Below are positions 1 to 12,615 of a DNA stretch of 64,000 nt, piece after piece. The stretch spans positions 1,390,649 through 1,454,648 of the forward strand of contig BCKT01000007.1 of the NCBI GenBank assembly GCA_003116875.1. Direction: 5' to 3'. The stretch comes from Takashimella koratensis. Taxonomy: Eukaryota; Basidiomycota; Tremellomycetes; Trichosporonales; Tetragoniomycetaceae. The translations under genes and the position numbers were made by a program. Each line of letters starts with the position of its first letter. Within the stretch, counting starts at the first letter, position 1. Below the pieces are notes generated by a model. That model had not been told where the DNA came from, did not search any database, and saw nothing but the letters and a program-made list of their open reading frames with translations.

Positions 1-3000
1 GGCCGCCAAGGAAAGGGAGCGCAAGCAGTACTGCCAGTTTCGATAGCTACGGGCTAAGGCGGACGAGCTCCCAACGGTTCTCGGCCGGGAGCGCAGCCGG
101 TAGCGTCGGGATGGGCATCAGTACCAGCGCAGGGCCGCTAAGCATGGGTATGGGTCCATCAGCAGCGATGCAGGCAGCCCACGGGCGACAGATATCCGCG
201 GCCACGCTTCATTCCCGCGCGTCGACATCCACATCGAGCCACGCCGACATGTCCAGTCCTGCACCCATCTCCGCCGCCCTCCAAACCCTTCTTCAACCAG
301 TCACCCAGTCGCTCTCCCTCCTCCAAACCTCGATCCAATCGCGACGCGCCCATATCCAGCCCTCCACAGCCATGGTGATATCCGCCATTCGGACCGCACT
401 GCTCCAGATGGACTGCTTGAGTAAAGAGTCCCTCACGCTCGCGGCGCACCCGGTACTCGCGAGAGAACGGCGGTTCGTGCTCGCCGAGCTGTCCAAGCTG
501 GTCGCGTGTGCGAAGCGAGCGGGATCGGACGAAGGCGATGAGCAGGCTCTAGAGGAGACGGGGAAAGCAGCTCGGAGCGTGTTCGCCAGCGTTAAACGGT
601 TTCTCTACCTCGCCAACGAGTGCAACGTCGATGTCAACCCCACCGCTGTGGCTGGTGCCGCGCTCGGAGGCGCAATAGGTAGTGCCGGCACCGAGTCGGA
701 ACCATCATCAGCAACCTCTGTCGGCCCATCGACCGCATCCTCCTCATCTGGCCCGTCAGCAGCATCGATCCCTCCGCGAAATGAACCCTTGCGCGTGCGG
801 ATACCTACCGCCGCGTCGGGCAACGCGCGGATACAAGAAACCTTCCGTATGAAAGCCGCGAGCATGGCGGACCTGCGCGCTGCTCGCCGTGCATCCGCTG
901 CCTCCCCACCCCCACTTCCCACCGCGCCGCATCCGGTCACTCGCGCGCGCTCACCGACCTCCGGCACACCCGTCTCCGCCACGTTCTCATCGGGCAAATC
1001 ATCCCCTGCCTCGGCACACTCGTACACCCAGTCTCACCTCCGTCATATGTCCAACCCCATCCCGGACGACATGACCGTCACTCCCATGGACGCACATATC
1101 ACGATTCCACCAATCAACACTGCCCCACCGCTGGCTACTACGCCATCGGCATACGCGACCGCCACTGCGATCCACGAGGCCATCGCGCTCGCAGAGGACT
1201 CGCTCTTATCCGTGATCGCGTCTTTCATCGGCCACATCCACTCTCACCAAATCGACTCTCACCCTTCGTCCCATGCGTACCTGATTGAGCTTACCCGAGA
1301 GACGATTGACCGAGTTCGCGACTTGTTGACGATTGTTGAGGCGGTTGGGAGGCACGCGGCGGTTCTCCAGGCGAGAGGAGTGGCGGAGCTGAAAGCGGCA
1401 AGAGACGGGCTGTACGAGGTCGCGTCGCAGCTTGTGGAAGCGGCGGAAGTGGTTGCCAATGCGCCATTCGCAGAGTCTAGCGCAGACGACTACGATGGGA
1501 GTAAGGCGAAGCTGCTGCATATCACGACGACGACACTGCGCGCGGGCACCGAGTGTGTGAGGGTGGTCCGCCTCGCTATCCCCGAAGAAGGCCTGACTCC
1601 TGGGTTCGCGGTCTCTTCTTCGTCGACAGCCTCAACAGCGCGCCTCGAGCCTGTTGGAGAAAGGGGTCCGCACACCCTCTCTAGCCTGCATCGGAAAGCG
1701 ACGGGCCTCACGTCCTTGCAGAAGCAATACGAGAGCGGTGACACGCCGACCGTCTCTGAGGGCGGACACGACGACGACGGACAAGAAGAGTTGGTTGACG
1801 AAGACGCAACGCTTCGAGTTCCGCAGGCTATGATGTCCCCCGCAATGTTAGCCGGGCGGCGCACGGTATCTGACACAGGACCTAGTCCACAGCCTTCGTC
1901 AAGAAGTCGAAGCTCAAGTTTGTCGTCCCCTGCTCCGCCGCCGAAACTCCAACGAAGGTCGCCTTCGCGCTCCGCCGATCTCGACAAGTTTACGAGCAAC
2001 GACTACGACCTTGGTCTCCGGCCGCGAGAAGCGTCGGACGCGACTGGGGCCGGGGCAGGAGGGAGAGGAATGTCGAGGTACTCTGTTGGATCCTCGACGA
2101 GTGCCACCACGGCCACTTCGACTCCAGTGACGATGGCGACTGCTTCTGAATCTGTCGAAAAGTTGACGGAAGCCGTGAAACAGCTTGACGTAGCGTTTGA
2201 GCCTCCGAACCGACCACCGCCGAGCCGACCTGCACCCGCGCCTCCGCTGCAGCTGCCGCACCTCCGGCCGGCTGCACCGATGCGGAGCGCGACCATGCCT
2301 ATCCCAGAGTCGATGATCCGTTCCGCGACTGCCGGACCCGCGGGCTCGTCCGGGCCCGGGTCCGCGCCGAACGCCTTCTGGGTCGTCTCGCACGACTATG
2401 ATCCTCGGGAAGTTGCGTTCTCCTCTGACGGTGCGCTGGTCGGTGGAACCCTCCGAGTCCTCGTTGAGAAGATGACACCGCATGACGGGCCGGTGGACCC
2501 GACGTTCTGGGCGACGTTCTTTTTCACTTTCCGACTCCACACGACGGCTCGAGCGCTCGTAGACGCAGTGGTCGCGAGGTACGATTTACCGGCTCCGAGC
2601 GGTGCGGACCCTGCCGTCTGGGTTGAGAAAAAAGTTGTACCCGTTCGATTGAGGATATATAATTTCCTTAAAGCGTGGCTTGAGACGCACTGGAGAGTAA
2701 GCGACGAAGACGTCCTTCCCGACTTGGAGACATTTGCGCGAGAGACGGTGACGCGTACGTTGCCGGCTATGGGACCGAGGTTGGTGGATGTGGTTCGAAA
2801 GCGAATGGGGTCAGTGAGCGAGATGAAGAAGTCGACTTCGATGGATCGAATTCGAGGTTCGGCACAAGCTGGAGTTACGCATATTCAAGGTGCTGGCGCT
2901 GGTGCTTTCCCAACACCGATCATCTCCAAGACCCTCCACGCTCAACTATCACGTAACGTTTCGGACGCAATCAATTTGATCGATTTTGACCCTCTCGAAC

Positions 3001-4305
3001 TCGCGAGGCAAATGACCATCATGGAGAGTAAATTGTTCGGAGCTGTTGCACCGGAAGATTTATTGATGACGGGGAAGAAAAGCGTACCGGAATTGAAAGC
3101 ACTGAGTACTTTGAGTAATCAGATTACGGGATGGGTCGCCGATGGGATTTTGAATGAGCAGGATCAGAAGAGACGTGCGAGCTTGCTCAAGTTTTATATC
3201 AAGTTGGCGGATGTGAGTAAAAGAGCTGGCAAAAGCTAGCGACTGAACGCCAGTTGGTGGTCAGATCGCAGTCCCAGACACGTTGACGCTGACTTTATAA
3301 CCCTTTTCTCAAATCTCTTCCCTTGGTATCGGTATCGACTACAGCGCTGTCTCTCACTCAACAATTTTTCGTCTCTATTCGCTGTCCTTGCGGGACTCAA
3401 CAGCTCCACCATCCTTCGTCTCAAACGCACCTGGGATGTGAGTTACTATATCCTATGTCACAACCCGATCTATTCAAATATGATGTCTAGCTTACACTAC
3501 CCTCTACACAGGCGCTGAGCTCAAAGTATCGAGTGATCATGGATAGGCTACGCGGAGTTATCGAACATACGAAAAACCACGCAGCTTATCGTGCTCGACT
3601 CCGAGAAGTCTCAGGACCTTGTCTTCCTTTCCTGGGCTTGATCCTCTCCGAGTAAGCCAAAGCATCACCAGCAAATGAATGTCGATGTTGAAAATTGACT
3701 GATAATGGTTTGTGTAGTATCACGTTCACGAAGGATGGTAATCCCTCGACTAGACCTTCGACGTTATCCCCAGATCTGCAGTTGATTAATCAGGACAAGT
3801 ACGCGAAATTGGGTCGTATCGCTATCGATTTTAGGCGATACCAGATGGTGAGTTGGGGTCATCGGTTTGGGATGTGGGGTTTGAGACATTGGAGTCTGGC
3901 TGAGTGGTTTTGCTTGATTGTCATGGTGGCACCAATTTGAATTTGAAAAAACACAAGCTGACATGTACTTTTCGAATCGTCTGTAGGCATTCGATTTGAA
4001 GGAGGTCGAGACTGTACAGGCGTTCTTAAACCACGTCTTGACCGAACGCGGATCGGGCTCGCTCGACGCTTTGTACAGGAAGAGTCGTGAGTGGTAGTCT
4101 CTAGCATTGCACTGGATGAGGGAGGGGTGTATGGGGGTGGAAGTGGGAGGAGTCTGTGACGTAGTTTATAGAGAAGGGAGAAGAAAGAGGTGTCCGGTGT
4201 GAGTTGAGCTGACCAAGAACGATAGTGATGCTTGAACCAAGACAGGGGAGCGAGCAACTGAGTAACGCGCTGGAACGACCCGGTTGGCTTGGACAACGTA
4301 TTTAA
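1..4305 (+). CDS. Ras guanine nucleotide exchange factor, Cdc25-type (5' end outside window)
   Basis: Activates Ras by GDP/GTP exchange at the plasma membrane, upstream of cAMP/PKA or MAPK signalling (family knowledge). The frame is open from base 3 with no stop, so the gene begins left of the window. A long Ser/Ala/Pro-rich region with a helical segment (about nt 250-620) precedes a RasGEF_N domain (about nt 2380-2760) and the catalytic RasGEF domain (about nt 2930-4300). The catalytic part shows the diagnostic block LNNFSSLFAVLAGLNSS, and the C-terminus reads LEPRQGSEQL. I place exons at 3-3212, 3345-3437, 3512-3651, 3718-3847, 3987-4086 and 4226-4305; all five introns start GTGAGT or GTAAGC and preserve frame. 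An upstream SH3 domain, common in this family, would lie outside the window. Very confident about family, less about which paralog (Cdc25 versus Bud5-like). Confidence 0.93.
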
Positions 4306-5246
4306 TCGCGAACAAGACGAATAACAAGATGTCAGGCGAACGATTACAGAGCAAATGGGAGGAGGAAGAGAAGTCTAGGATAGTTGTAGGGGTCAGAAGA
4401 AATGCGGACAATAATCATACCATATCGTCCTGAAGCGTGAAGCTTTGAGCGTGAAGTGGAAAAGGGGGATCATCTTTGATCGTCCTAGTTTAGGTGCTTT
4501 ATAGGTAATTTAGGTGTCTTTTTTGTCTTATCTTGGTTACTACTGCAAGGTGTTTTGATCTTTTGGCGTCTGGGTAATAGACTAGCGCAGGGGATGGGGG
4601 CGTAGAACAAAACGATACTGTACCGGTGCAACTGACTAGCGCCAGCACTGATCGCTGCGGTAAGAGCTGTGGACGAGGCGATCGGCACTACTCTTGAAAC
4701 CTGGTTTGAAAGATCGGTATCGTCCCTGTCGATGGGACGGGACATTGATAGGTCGATGGGCGGGGGTGTGCTTGGAAACGAAAGACTCGGGAACCAGGAA
4801 TGAGGAGGGTCGAATGTGCCCGTGTGAAGGGTGAGAAAGATGAGACTAATGTAGGTGCCCGGGTCTACCTGAAACATCACTCTCCGCCCAGCCCAGCCCC
4901 GAGATAGGGGGTTAGGACAGGCCGCAGGTCGCAGGCCGCACATCCTTCAGTGAAGAGGGAAAACAGAGCGATGTACACAGATTCACACAGACAAAAGGAG
5001 GGGAGAGTCGTATACCAGATACATGGATGAAACGGGGTATGTACACCGTTTGTAGCAATATACATGTGGATGGGAATAGATACGTTTGAGCAGGAGGAAA
5101 CAAAACGAGCAAGGGGATCAAGGGGCCGAACCCTCCCGTCCCTCCCCTCCCGAGGGAGCGAGGGAGTCAGGGGAAATAGGAAACCGCCGACCAAATGTGA
5201 TCTGTCCGGGGGAATCTCGAGTCCAAAACGTCAGTTGGAACATAGG

Positions 5247-5299
5247 AACGAGGGCAACGAGGACAACGAGGACAACGAGGGCAACGAGGGCAACGAGGT
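5247..5299. repeat. 9-bp minisatellite, about 6 copies
   Basis: Unit AACGAGGRC repeated about six times with A/G variation at one position. Non-coding context. Confidence 0.85.
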
Positions 5300-5640
5300 G
5301 ACCAGAGTAACCGGTAACCAAGAGGACGAAGCGGGGATTTGTGCGTCGTGTGTGAAAGGGAGCTTGGCAGAGAGGACGAGTGGAGAGTAGAGGTCAGATT
5401 TTGGGGTACGTGTGGTCTGTACATTCTCGTTTGCGAGATTGTTGATGGGGGATTGGGGATACGATCATGAGATCGAAACGATAGGCCGAGACCGAGACCA
5501 TGAGATCATCAACCATGAGATCATTCTGGACTATGCTTTGCCTTGCCATGAATAGCGATCAAGGACGGCTGCGGCGCTTGGCACGCTGCGGGCCTGTGAC
5601 TATTGTTCTGGGGTAACCGTCCCGCTGCAGTGCGACTAGC

Positions 5641-5680
5641 TGCTGAGCTGCTGAGCTGCTGAGCTGCTGAGCTGTTGAGC
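5641..5680. repeat. 8-bp minisatellite TGCTGAGC x5
   Basis: Four perfect copies plus one with a single substitution (TGTTGAGC). The unit contains the near-palindrome GCTGAGC. Confidence 0.85.
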
Positions 5681-5937
5681 ACAGAAGAAGGAACTGAGGG
5701 AACTGAGCATACATAACCCCAGCAGGCAGGAAGAGACCGACCGACCTGAACCGAGGCGGTGTTGTTGATTTTTATTTTTCTCCTCGTAGTTTGCTCCAAC
5801 GGCTAGACCAGTGCATTGAGGTTTGGGGAGGGGCAGGGAGAGGGCGCAAGGGGAGGGCGGAGGCAGGTGGGGGGGTCAGGGTTTTGATGGATGATGGATG
5901 ATGGGTTGGTGGTGATGGCCTGGTTGGTTGTTTGTTG

Positions 5938-5966
5938 TTTACCCTGATGACCCTGATGACCCTGAG
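5938..5966. repeat. Short tandem repeat TGACCCTGA-type
   Basis: About three copies of a 9-bp unit (ACCCTGATG) in the presumed promoter region of the MscS gene. Confidence 0.75.
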
Positions 5967-6037
5967 TAAAGCACGAGGCAAAGGAAGGTCGTGTTTCGTC
6001 GTCAGGGGGTCACCGGTCAAGCGAGCAGGACTGCGTA

Positions 6038-6060
6038 CCACACACACACACACACACACC
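6038..6060. repeat. (CA)n microsatellite
   Basis: About ten uninterrupted CA dinucleotides, followed by a CTCAT-rich pyrimidine stretch ahead of the proposed start codon at 6326. Confidence 0.85.
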
Positions 6061-6325
6061 GCACACAGATTTTGTGACGACAATTCCACAGCTATCCATC
6101 GTCAATCTCTCATCTCTCATCTCTCATCTATCTTGCACATTACCATCTATCAGCACACAACTCACTTACTCAATCCCACACGGTCATTTCCACATAGTCA
6201 CCTCGTTCCTTTTCTCTAATCCACCACCATCTTCTCGGGCCCACACAGCGCGCATTGGCCCATCTCTTCCCTTACCCCTCCTGTTACCTTACCGTCAGGC
6301 GTGAACAAGGCCAATACACAGCACG

Positions 6326-9300
6326 ATGGCGGCTCCCCATGGCGACGGGCGATTGCCGCAGCAGCAGCAGTATGTGAGTACCGGAGCTATGGCTGGAGAA
6401 AGGCGTTGTCGTTGCCTATGGGCGTAGAGAGGGCAAAGAGCATTGGGCTTGGGGCGTGAGAGGTCGATCAAGTGGTCAAGGAGGATGCGCATGATGGAGA
6501 GTATAGTGCCCTCCATTTCCCGCAAGTTAGACAATGGCCTAGCTCTCTCGTCGCGTATCTCTCTCGTTGCGTTTTGCCCTCGCACTCGCCTCGAGGCAAG
6601 ATCCTGTTGAACGCGGCTGCGGGCGGACCGGGCGGGTTTAGGCGGGCTCCTAGTCCACATTCCATGGCGCTGCACACATTCTTTCCTGGCCCAATGCTCA
6701 CGAATCCATATCCCGTATCCAATCACTTACTGACACTTTCCACCCATTTCTTGTTTATTTACCCACTCCTCACCACAGATCCCCCAGATTCACCCTTCTG
6801 CGTCAGCCGAGATGGGATCGTTAGGCCGAGACTACCTCGGTGTCCGCGACGCTGGTCACTTGCGGTGAGTCGTCGGTTTGCGTATATTGTCGAACGAGGT
6901 AGCGAGGTGGTGAGGTCGGGTTCAAGGTGTCGTCATTGTCGCGTTCCCACCGTTGTCTCTCTTGCGCCCGAAATAGCGCAAAGGATGGCGGGCGGTCGCG
7001 GGGCAAAGGCACACCTCTGTCCCGATCATCACCACACCACCATCATCGCCATCAACTTGACCCCTTCCTCTTTCACCTCATTGTTCTCCAACAAACACGT
7101 TCAACTCCACTCCCCCCTTGCTCCCGTCGCGTTCTCTTCATATCCACTCGCCCCCTCCTTCCTCCTTCCATCTTCGACTTGCAAACCCATAACCCACCAC
7201 TCCTGCTGATACAATGAATAGCGAGCGATCCGCAGACGCTTCCACGTTAAACCCGGACAACTCTGAGGCGTACGATATGGGTTCTCTCCAACGTGAAGAC
7301 TCGCGCAGCCCGCTCCGCGCTCCCCCCGGCCCGGGCGACTGTGAGTTGATTCATGTATTCCTGAACGCCTCAACTGACATTACTCCCCGTCCAGCGTACC
7401 CTCTCCCGGCCACTGCTTACCCTCCCGCCTCGGCGCAGCCCGCATCCACCCCGTCTGGACCTGGTCGCGTCCACTACCCCCCATCTCCATACATGGCGCG
7501 CACCGAGCCCGGGTACACCACGATCCCGCTGCACGACGATGGTCGCTCCCCTAGCGGCCAGGGCACCGCACCAGGCAGCACCTACTCCCCCTCCGCTTCG
7601 GGGCGCAACACCCCCGTTGGCGTTAAGAAGAAGGGCTTTGGCTCTTTCCTCCCCATGCACCATGGTAGCCACAGCGGGTCGGCCACCCCCAGCGTTCACA
7701 ACGGAAGCGGCGAGAAACCCAACCGACCGAAATCCAGCAGGACGCCAAGCTGGGATATGCTAGGTCTCTCGGGCGACAGCCGAGCAGAATGGGAAGAGTA
7801 CAACCCCGCCCAGGCGAGCGTGGAGAACCTTCGTTTCGCAGAGGGAGACGTGGGGACAAACAGGCTCAGCAGGCTCTATTACTGGGCCCTCAACAGCAGT
7901 ATTGCGGTTCGATGGGCACTGTACATCGTCCCCATCTTGGCGATCATTTGGGTTCCCGGTATCGTCAACGTCACTGCGGCGCCCAACGCCAAAGTGTGGT
8001 CTGTCAAACTTGTGAGTGGTGAGGGGTGCCAATTCTATTCTTCGGAGCTGGACCACCCGCGAAACAGATGAGCTAACCACCTCGCAGCTGTTCTGGTCCA
8101 TTTGGCTTAGCGTGCTCTGGGGTGGCTTCTGGGCCGCCAAGGCAGTCTTTATGATGATCCCTACCGTCTTCCGCAACACTGTCGGTACTATCATCCCCGG
8201 CATGAAGCAGTACAGTGACGTTGTTGCGAATCTCGGCAAGTGAGTGCAGCTTTTCAACTCATGCCCGAACACTCAGCTGACCACCTATGACAGATACGCA
8301 AAACTCATCGTTTGGACTGTCGCCATGTGGATCTCGTTCACTCCGCTCATTATCAACAACTATACCGGCGACCAAAGCGCCAACAGCCGATCCGACCTGA
8401 CCACCTTCTCCAGCATCTTGTTTGGTCTCTTCCTTTGCAGCATCGTTCTCAGCGTGGAGAAATTTTGCATTCAGTTAATTGCGTAAGTCTGGATGCTGCA
8501 CTTGGAGCTGCTCGGGGGTTTTCTCCTCCACCAGCTTCACGACTCCAACTTGACTAACATTCTACAGGCTCCAATTCCACCGCGACTCTTACGAGGACCG
8601 ACTCAAGGAGCAGAAGTTCCAGCTCAAGTGCATCACCATGCTCTACATCAACTCTCACGACATTCCCGGCCGTTCCGACACCTTGACCGACGCGCAGTCA
8701 TCCAAGACTAAGGGCTCACAGATTCCCAAGATGGCGATCCGACGAGCCCTGCGGGGACTCAAGACTGTCGCACAGACGACGACGACGGCATTGGGTAACA
8801 TTGCATCGGAGATGGCAGGGCAGAGTGTTCTCCAGACCAACTCGCCAGCGAACAAGGTCACGGCTGCGATCTCGTCGGCCAACAAGAGCAAGGCTCTCGC
8901 TCGACGACTCTTCTACTCCTTCCGCCAGGGAGGTGCTGACCACCTCACCATTGCCGACATTGCCCAGTGGTGAGTGACAAGATGGACTCTTTTTACCTGG
9001 GTTTTGTTTGCACTGCTGCTTACAACCCTCCTTTAGCTTCCCCGACCTTGAGACGGCGCAGGCCGCGTTCCAGGTGTTTGACGTCCACGGCAACGGCGAC
9101 GCTACTCGCGACGAGATCGAGCTCTCCATTCTTCAAATCCACCGAGACCGACTTAGCCTCGAGGCATCTATGCGCGACTTGGACGGTGCCGTTCGCCGAC
9201 TCGACGATATTTGCATGGTCCTTGTCGTTGCCATCGCCGTCCTCATCCTCGCTGCTATGGTCACAACAAAACTCACCACCCTCGTCACCTCGGCAAGCAC

Positions 9301-10377
9301 CTTCATCCTCAGTTTGTCATGGCTCATCGGTTCAACAATGCAGGAGATCCTACTCGCTTGTATCTTCCTCTTCGTCAAGCACCCGTACGATGTCGGAGAT
9401 CGAGTGGATATCGATGGACAGTCGTATACCGTCGCCAAGATGCAGCTGCTCTCGACAAGCTTCAAACGTGTCGACGGCAAGTTTGTTTGGATCGGACACA
9501 ACGTCCTCACCGCCAAGGTCATCGAGAACGGTAAGTACTGGTTACACCTCAACAACGCGAAGTCCTGCCCGCACATAGTCCTGCCCGGTCCTCCCACTGA
9601 CACCACTACTAGTCCGCCGATCCGGCCCCACCTCCGAGACATTCTCATTCGAAGTCGACTTTTCAACCTCCTTCGAAGTCCTTCAAGTTCTCCGCGCCAA
9701 GATGCTCGCGTTCGTGAAAGAAAACTCGCGCGACTACTTACCGATCTTTGATGTGATTGTGGACGATATGCCGGCGCAGGGGAAGATGGTGCTCAAGGCG
9801 GATATTCGATACAAGTCGAATTGGCAGCAGGGTGCGCTCAAGGTTCAGCGAAGGAACAAGTGGATTTGCGCGTTGAAGATGACGTGAGTGATCGAGCCGT
9901 AGGCTCAGACCCTTTATCCGTGCTTCGCTTGAACCCCGAATTCTTGTGCTAATCCGTCACAGTTTGGCCGACTTGAAGATCTGGGGCCCTGCGGGTGCTG
10001 GCAACCCGTCTCCTGACCCTGCGGACCCAACTCGATACACTTTGATCCCTTACGAACAAGCCGTCCCCGCGCCTGCCTCCACTCCTCAACCCAAACCCGA
10101 CACCCCTCCCCCCACTTTCCACGCAGCTACCGCGGCGAGCTTGACCGACCGTCGGGAGATCGTCAACGACCCATCTCAGGATATCTTCAACGAAGATCAC
10201 GACGACGATGGGTACATGACCTCTGCCCCAAGTCGAGTTGGAACTCCAGGAATCTCAACCGCACTTGCTCCTCCACCGACGATTCATACCGCCCAGACTC
10301 AAGCGCTCAGGCAGCGTACAGGTCCCCAGGGCGAAGGAACAGAAGTCATTTCAGCACCTGTCAATCGTCGACTATAA
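6326..10377 (+). CDS. MscS-family mechanosensitive ion channel with EF-hand
   Basis: Tension-gated channel, relative of fission yeast Msy1/Msy2, which act in the ER/cortical membranes in hypo-osmotic Ca2+ control (family knowledge). Seen: Ser/Pro-rich cytosolic N-terminus, transmembrane segments from about nt 7880 on (8088-8480 covers several), a charged linker, an EF-hand loop DVHGNGDATRDE at 9080-9115, the pore/beta domain around 9200-9530 (VGDRVDIDGQSY) and a Pro-rich tail. Core exons: 7395-8011, 8088-8239, 8294-8482, 8568-8969, 9037-9530, 9613-9883 and 9963-10377. The start is uncertain. ATG 6326 joins through two unusually long introns (6374-6778, 6865-7221) in frame, and the second acceptor has a CTGAT branch. 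The alternative is ATG 7214, just before that acceptor. Family call very secure. Confidence 0.92.
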
Positions 10378-10854
10378 TTCTCGGCAAAATGTGCACACAC
10401 AAGGTACTGAATTCGGGACCGTAAAAGATAGTGAACGCCCTTTTTTTAACAGTTGCCTCCTCTCACACCGATCAAAAGTGTCAATGATATCCTACAACTG
10501 CCATCTTCATGCCCGCGACGAACATTTTCTTTGCATTGATGTAGATTAGAGGAAGGACGGAGAGATGGACAGATGCACATAGTTCTCCACCACTTTCATT
10601 CTCCTTGAGGGTATATTAAAACATGAAACTGAACCGCAGTGGGCAATGGACTGCGTGTCGAACTCTGAAACAGTTTGGGCACAGTAAAGTAATGTAGGGG
10701 CAGTAGAGAGCGGTAAGAAGAGATGGTGTGAAAGAGAACTTGGAAGTCGAGGTACAAATCGTGTTCAGAGACTTGACTCTCAAGCGGTTTCGGATGAGTT
10801 TGGATTGACTCTGTCCGGGTCAGGGAAGCGAGAGTACACCTCTTGGCTTGGCAC
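10378..10854. other. Convergent 3' spacer
   Basis: Lies between the 3' ends of the MscS gene and the minus-strand orphan. Only short ORFs, no recognisable element. Confidence 0.6.
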
Positions 10855-11413
10855 TTAAGAATCGAAACGAAGCATGGTGACTCTCTCATAGGGGTACGTC
10901 ATGTTGACCACAGTTCCGATATCGAAAGCGCTGTAAATCGTTTTTTCCTTGACACCATCTTTCTCGATAAACTCACTCAGCATGGAAGGCGGTATTGAAG
11001 AGCGAAAAAGGGCGATGATCTGTTTCCACGCTTCAAACGTATTGACACCCCTTTCAGTTGTTGGATCCTCTCTGAGATGACAAGATACTGGGCGGTTGTG
11101 TGGTCCGGAGTATTCCTCGTTGCTGTAGTGGTGGGCGGTAGTATCAACGAGGTTTTGTACGGAATGGATATCAAGCAGAAAAGTCAAATCGATGGGGAAA
11201 AAACTGGTAGGGCGTTTCAGCCCTGCGCTTATGACCCGTTCTCTCACCTAGAGTCAGCAGCACTAGCTGTTAGCGGAGAGAAATTGAGTATGATGGTTGT
11301 TCCCATACCTCATGGTCTTTGCTAATCGAAGGCAAGAAACGCAAAGGCCTGGAGTCTGAGATCGAAATGAACTGCGGTGGAGCTGAACCGCCAAGCTGTC
11401 GGAAGAGTGGCAT
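10855..11413 (-). CDS. Two-exon orphan protein, about 165 aa
   Basis: I do not recognise this protein. Reading the minus strand, ATG at 11413 opens a 35-codon exon (starts MPLFRQLGGSAPPQF, ends SISKDHE) that stops at a GTATGG donor after base 11309. A 61-nt intron (11248-11308) with a CTGAC branch next to its AG acceptor leads in phase 0 into a 130-codon exon ending at 10855. The second exon has ordered, non-repetitive composition (for example FEAWKQIIALFRSS and VVNMTYPYERV), unlike antisense noise. No signal peptide, membrane span or metal motif is seen. Further exons upstream on the minus strand are possible. Confidence is moderate because support is gene structure and composition only. Confidence 0.5.
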
Positions 11414-12615
11414 TCCTCACCCCTGACAGCCACAAGCCCTACTCCGAATCCAGCAGGGCGGACGACAGTAGACATTCAAGCCCCGACAATGCCGCAGGAG
11501 CGCAAATACAAAGGAGGTGTAGCAAGCGCATTTGTTCGAAGCTGACTTTGCCTTGGCCGCTGGGCGGCTGCACCGCGGCGGGGGATGAAAGTCAACGTTG
11601 TCCGTGGTACTGCCTCTGCAGCTTTCTTATGCCTTCTGCTACTTGAAGCTGCGCCATTCCTACTTGCAACACGACGAGCGGGGTATGTACTCACGCCTTC
11701 TGGCATTGCCAAATCTGAACCCTGCGGAGATCACTAGCATGAAAAGACTGAACTTCCTTACCGAGCTCGACAGCTCACCTTGGGCACCATGGATCATGAA
11801 CTGCTCGTTCGCCTGCGAACATAGGATGGCATGTTTGTCGAATAGGGAAGCGGTGAAACTCAAGGCGAGCAGAGGCAATGTCATAACCATGCATGCACGA
11901 TCCAAACACCCCGAATGCACGACCAACTGAAAAGCTGGAATATGTAGCAAGAAAGCGAAGAGAGATAGTGAGGGGTGAAGCCATGGCAGCCTGGCTTATT
12001 TCCTTACCCTTCTTTTAAGCCACGACTAACATCGCCCCAGCCAACGTTCGCCGTCCACGTTTCACTGAGTTTAAAGCGGCGGAGGTTTTTGTGGAGCTGA
12101 CTTGTTGTGAAAGGAGGGTGAAGGAGAGTATACGAACAAAGGCCACGAAGGCCAAGCGGTGTACTTACAGTACTACTCACTCTCCCCCTTCTCTCTCTCG
12201 TACCCATTTTGCGCCTGCAGCCTCGAATCATGCCTCCCGCTCAGAATCGTCTACTCCACGAGAACCCCCCCNNNNNNNNNNNNNNNNNNNNNNNNNNNNN
12301 NNNNNNNNNNNNNNNNNNNNNNNNNNNNNNNNNNNNNNNNNNNNNNNNNNNNNNNNNNNNNNNNNNNNNNNCCCCCACCACCCCCCTCTGGGCCTCTTCT
12401 TTCGGACGAAACTATAGATGAACCAGTCCACGGCCATTATGACTACACCAAAGCAAATAAACGCAACGTCGTAGCTACTATATAAACAAACAAACCAATG
12501 AGACATACACAAACACGTACAGACACTTAACAAAAGCAGATATCGACTCCTTATCTTTGCTTCCTCGCTCCCCTCGACTCCTGCCCTCACCTCTACCGAA
12601 TCCCCTGCCCCTAAA
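11414..12615. other. Unassigned stretch containing the assembly gap
   Basis: On the minus strand a signal-peptide-like start (MVMTLPLLALSFTASL, ATG near 11900) is followed by a GTGAGC donor and a plausible acceptor. I could not carry it to a convincing full gene, and it may belong to the orphan at 10855-11413 or be a separate small secreted protein. The remainder up to 12615 has no supportable gene and includes the 100-N gap. Confidence 0.4.
12272..12371. other. Assembly gap, 100 N, flanked by C tracts
   Basis: Exactly 100 N, flanked by CCCCCCC on the left and CCCCC-A-CC-A-CCCCCC on the right. The flanks suggest the assembly broke in a C/G homopolymer-rich stretch. The size is probably a placeholder. 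Confidence 0.95.

Larger units (their letters stand above)
4306..6325. other. 2 kb spacer without a supportable gene
   Basis: No ORF here has a convincing domain, splice structure or codon pattern. The right half is rich in short tandem repeats (listed separately) and CT-rich tracts, the latter consistent with a promoter or 5' leader for the downstream channel gene. The left part after 4306 would contain the RasGEF 3'UTR. Confidence 0.6.

Noticed and set aside
1490..2540. Long minus-strand ORFs antisense to the RasGEF gene
   Set aside because: They lie wholly inside a coding exon with clear domain content on the plus strand; Arg/Ser-rich composition is what GC-rich antisense frames give.
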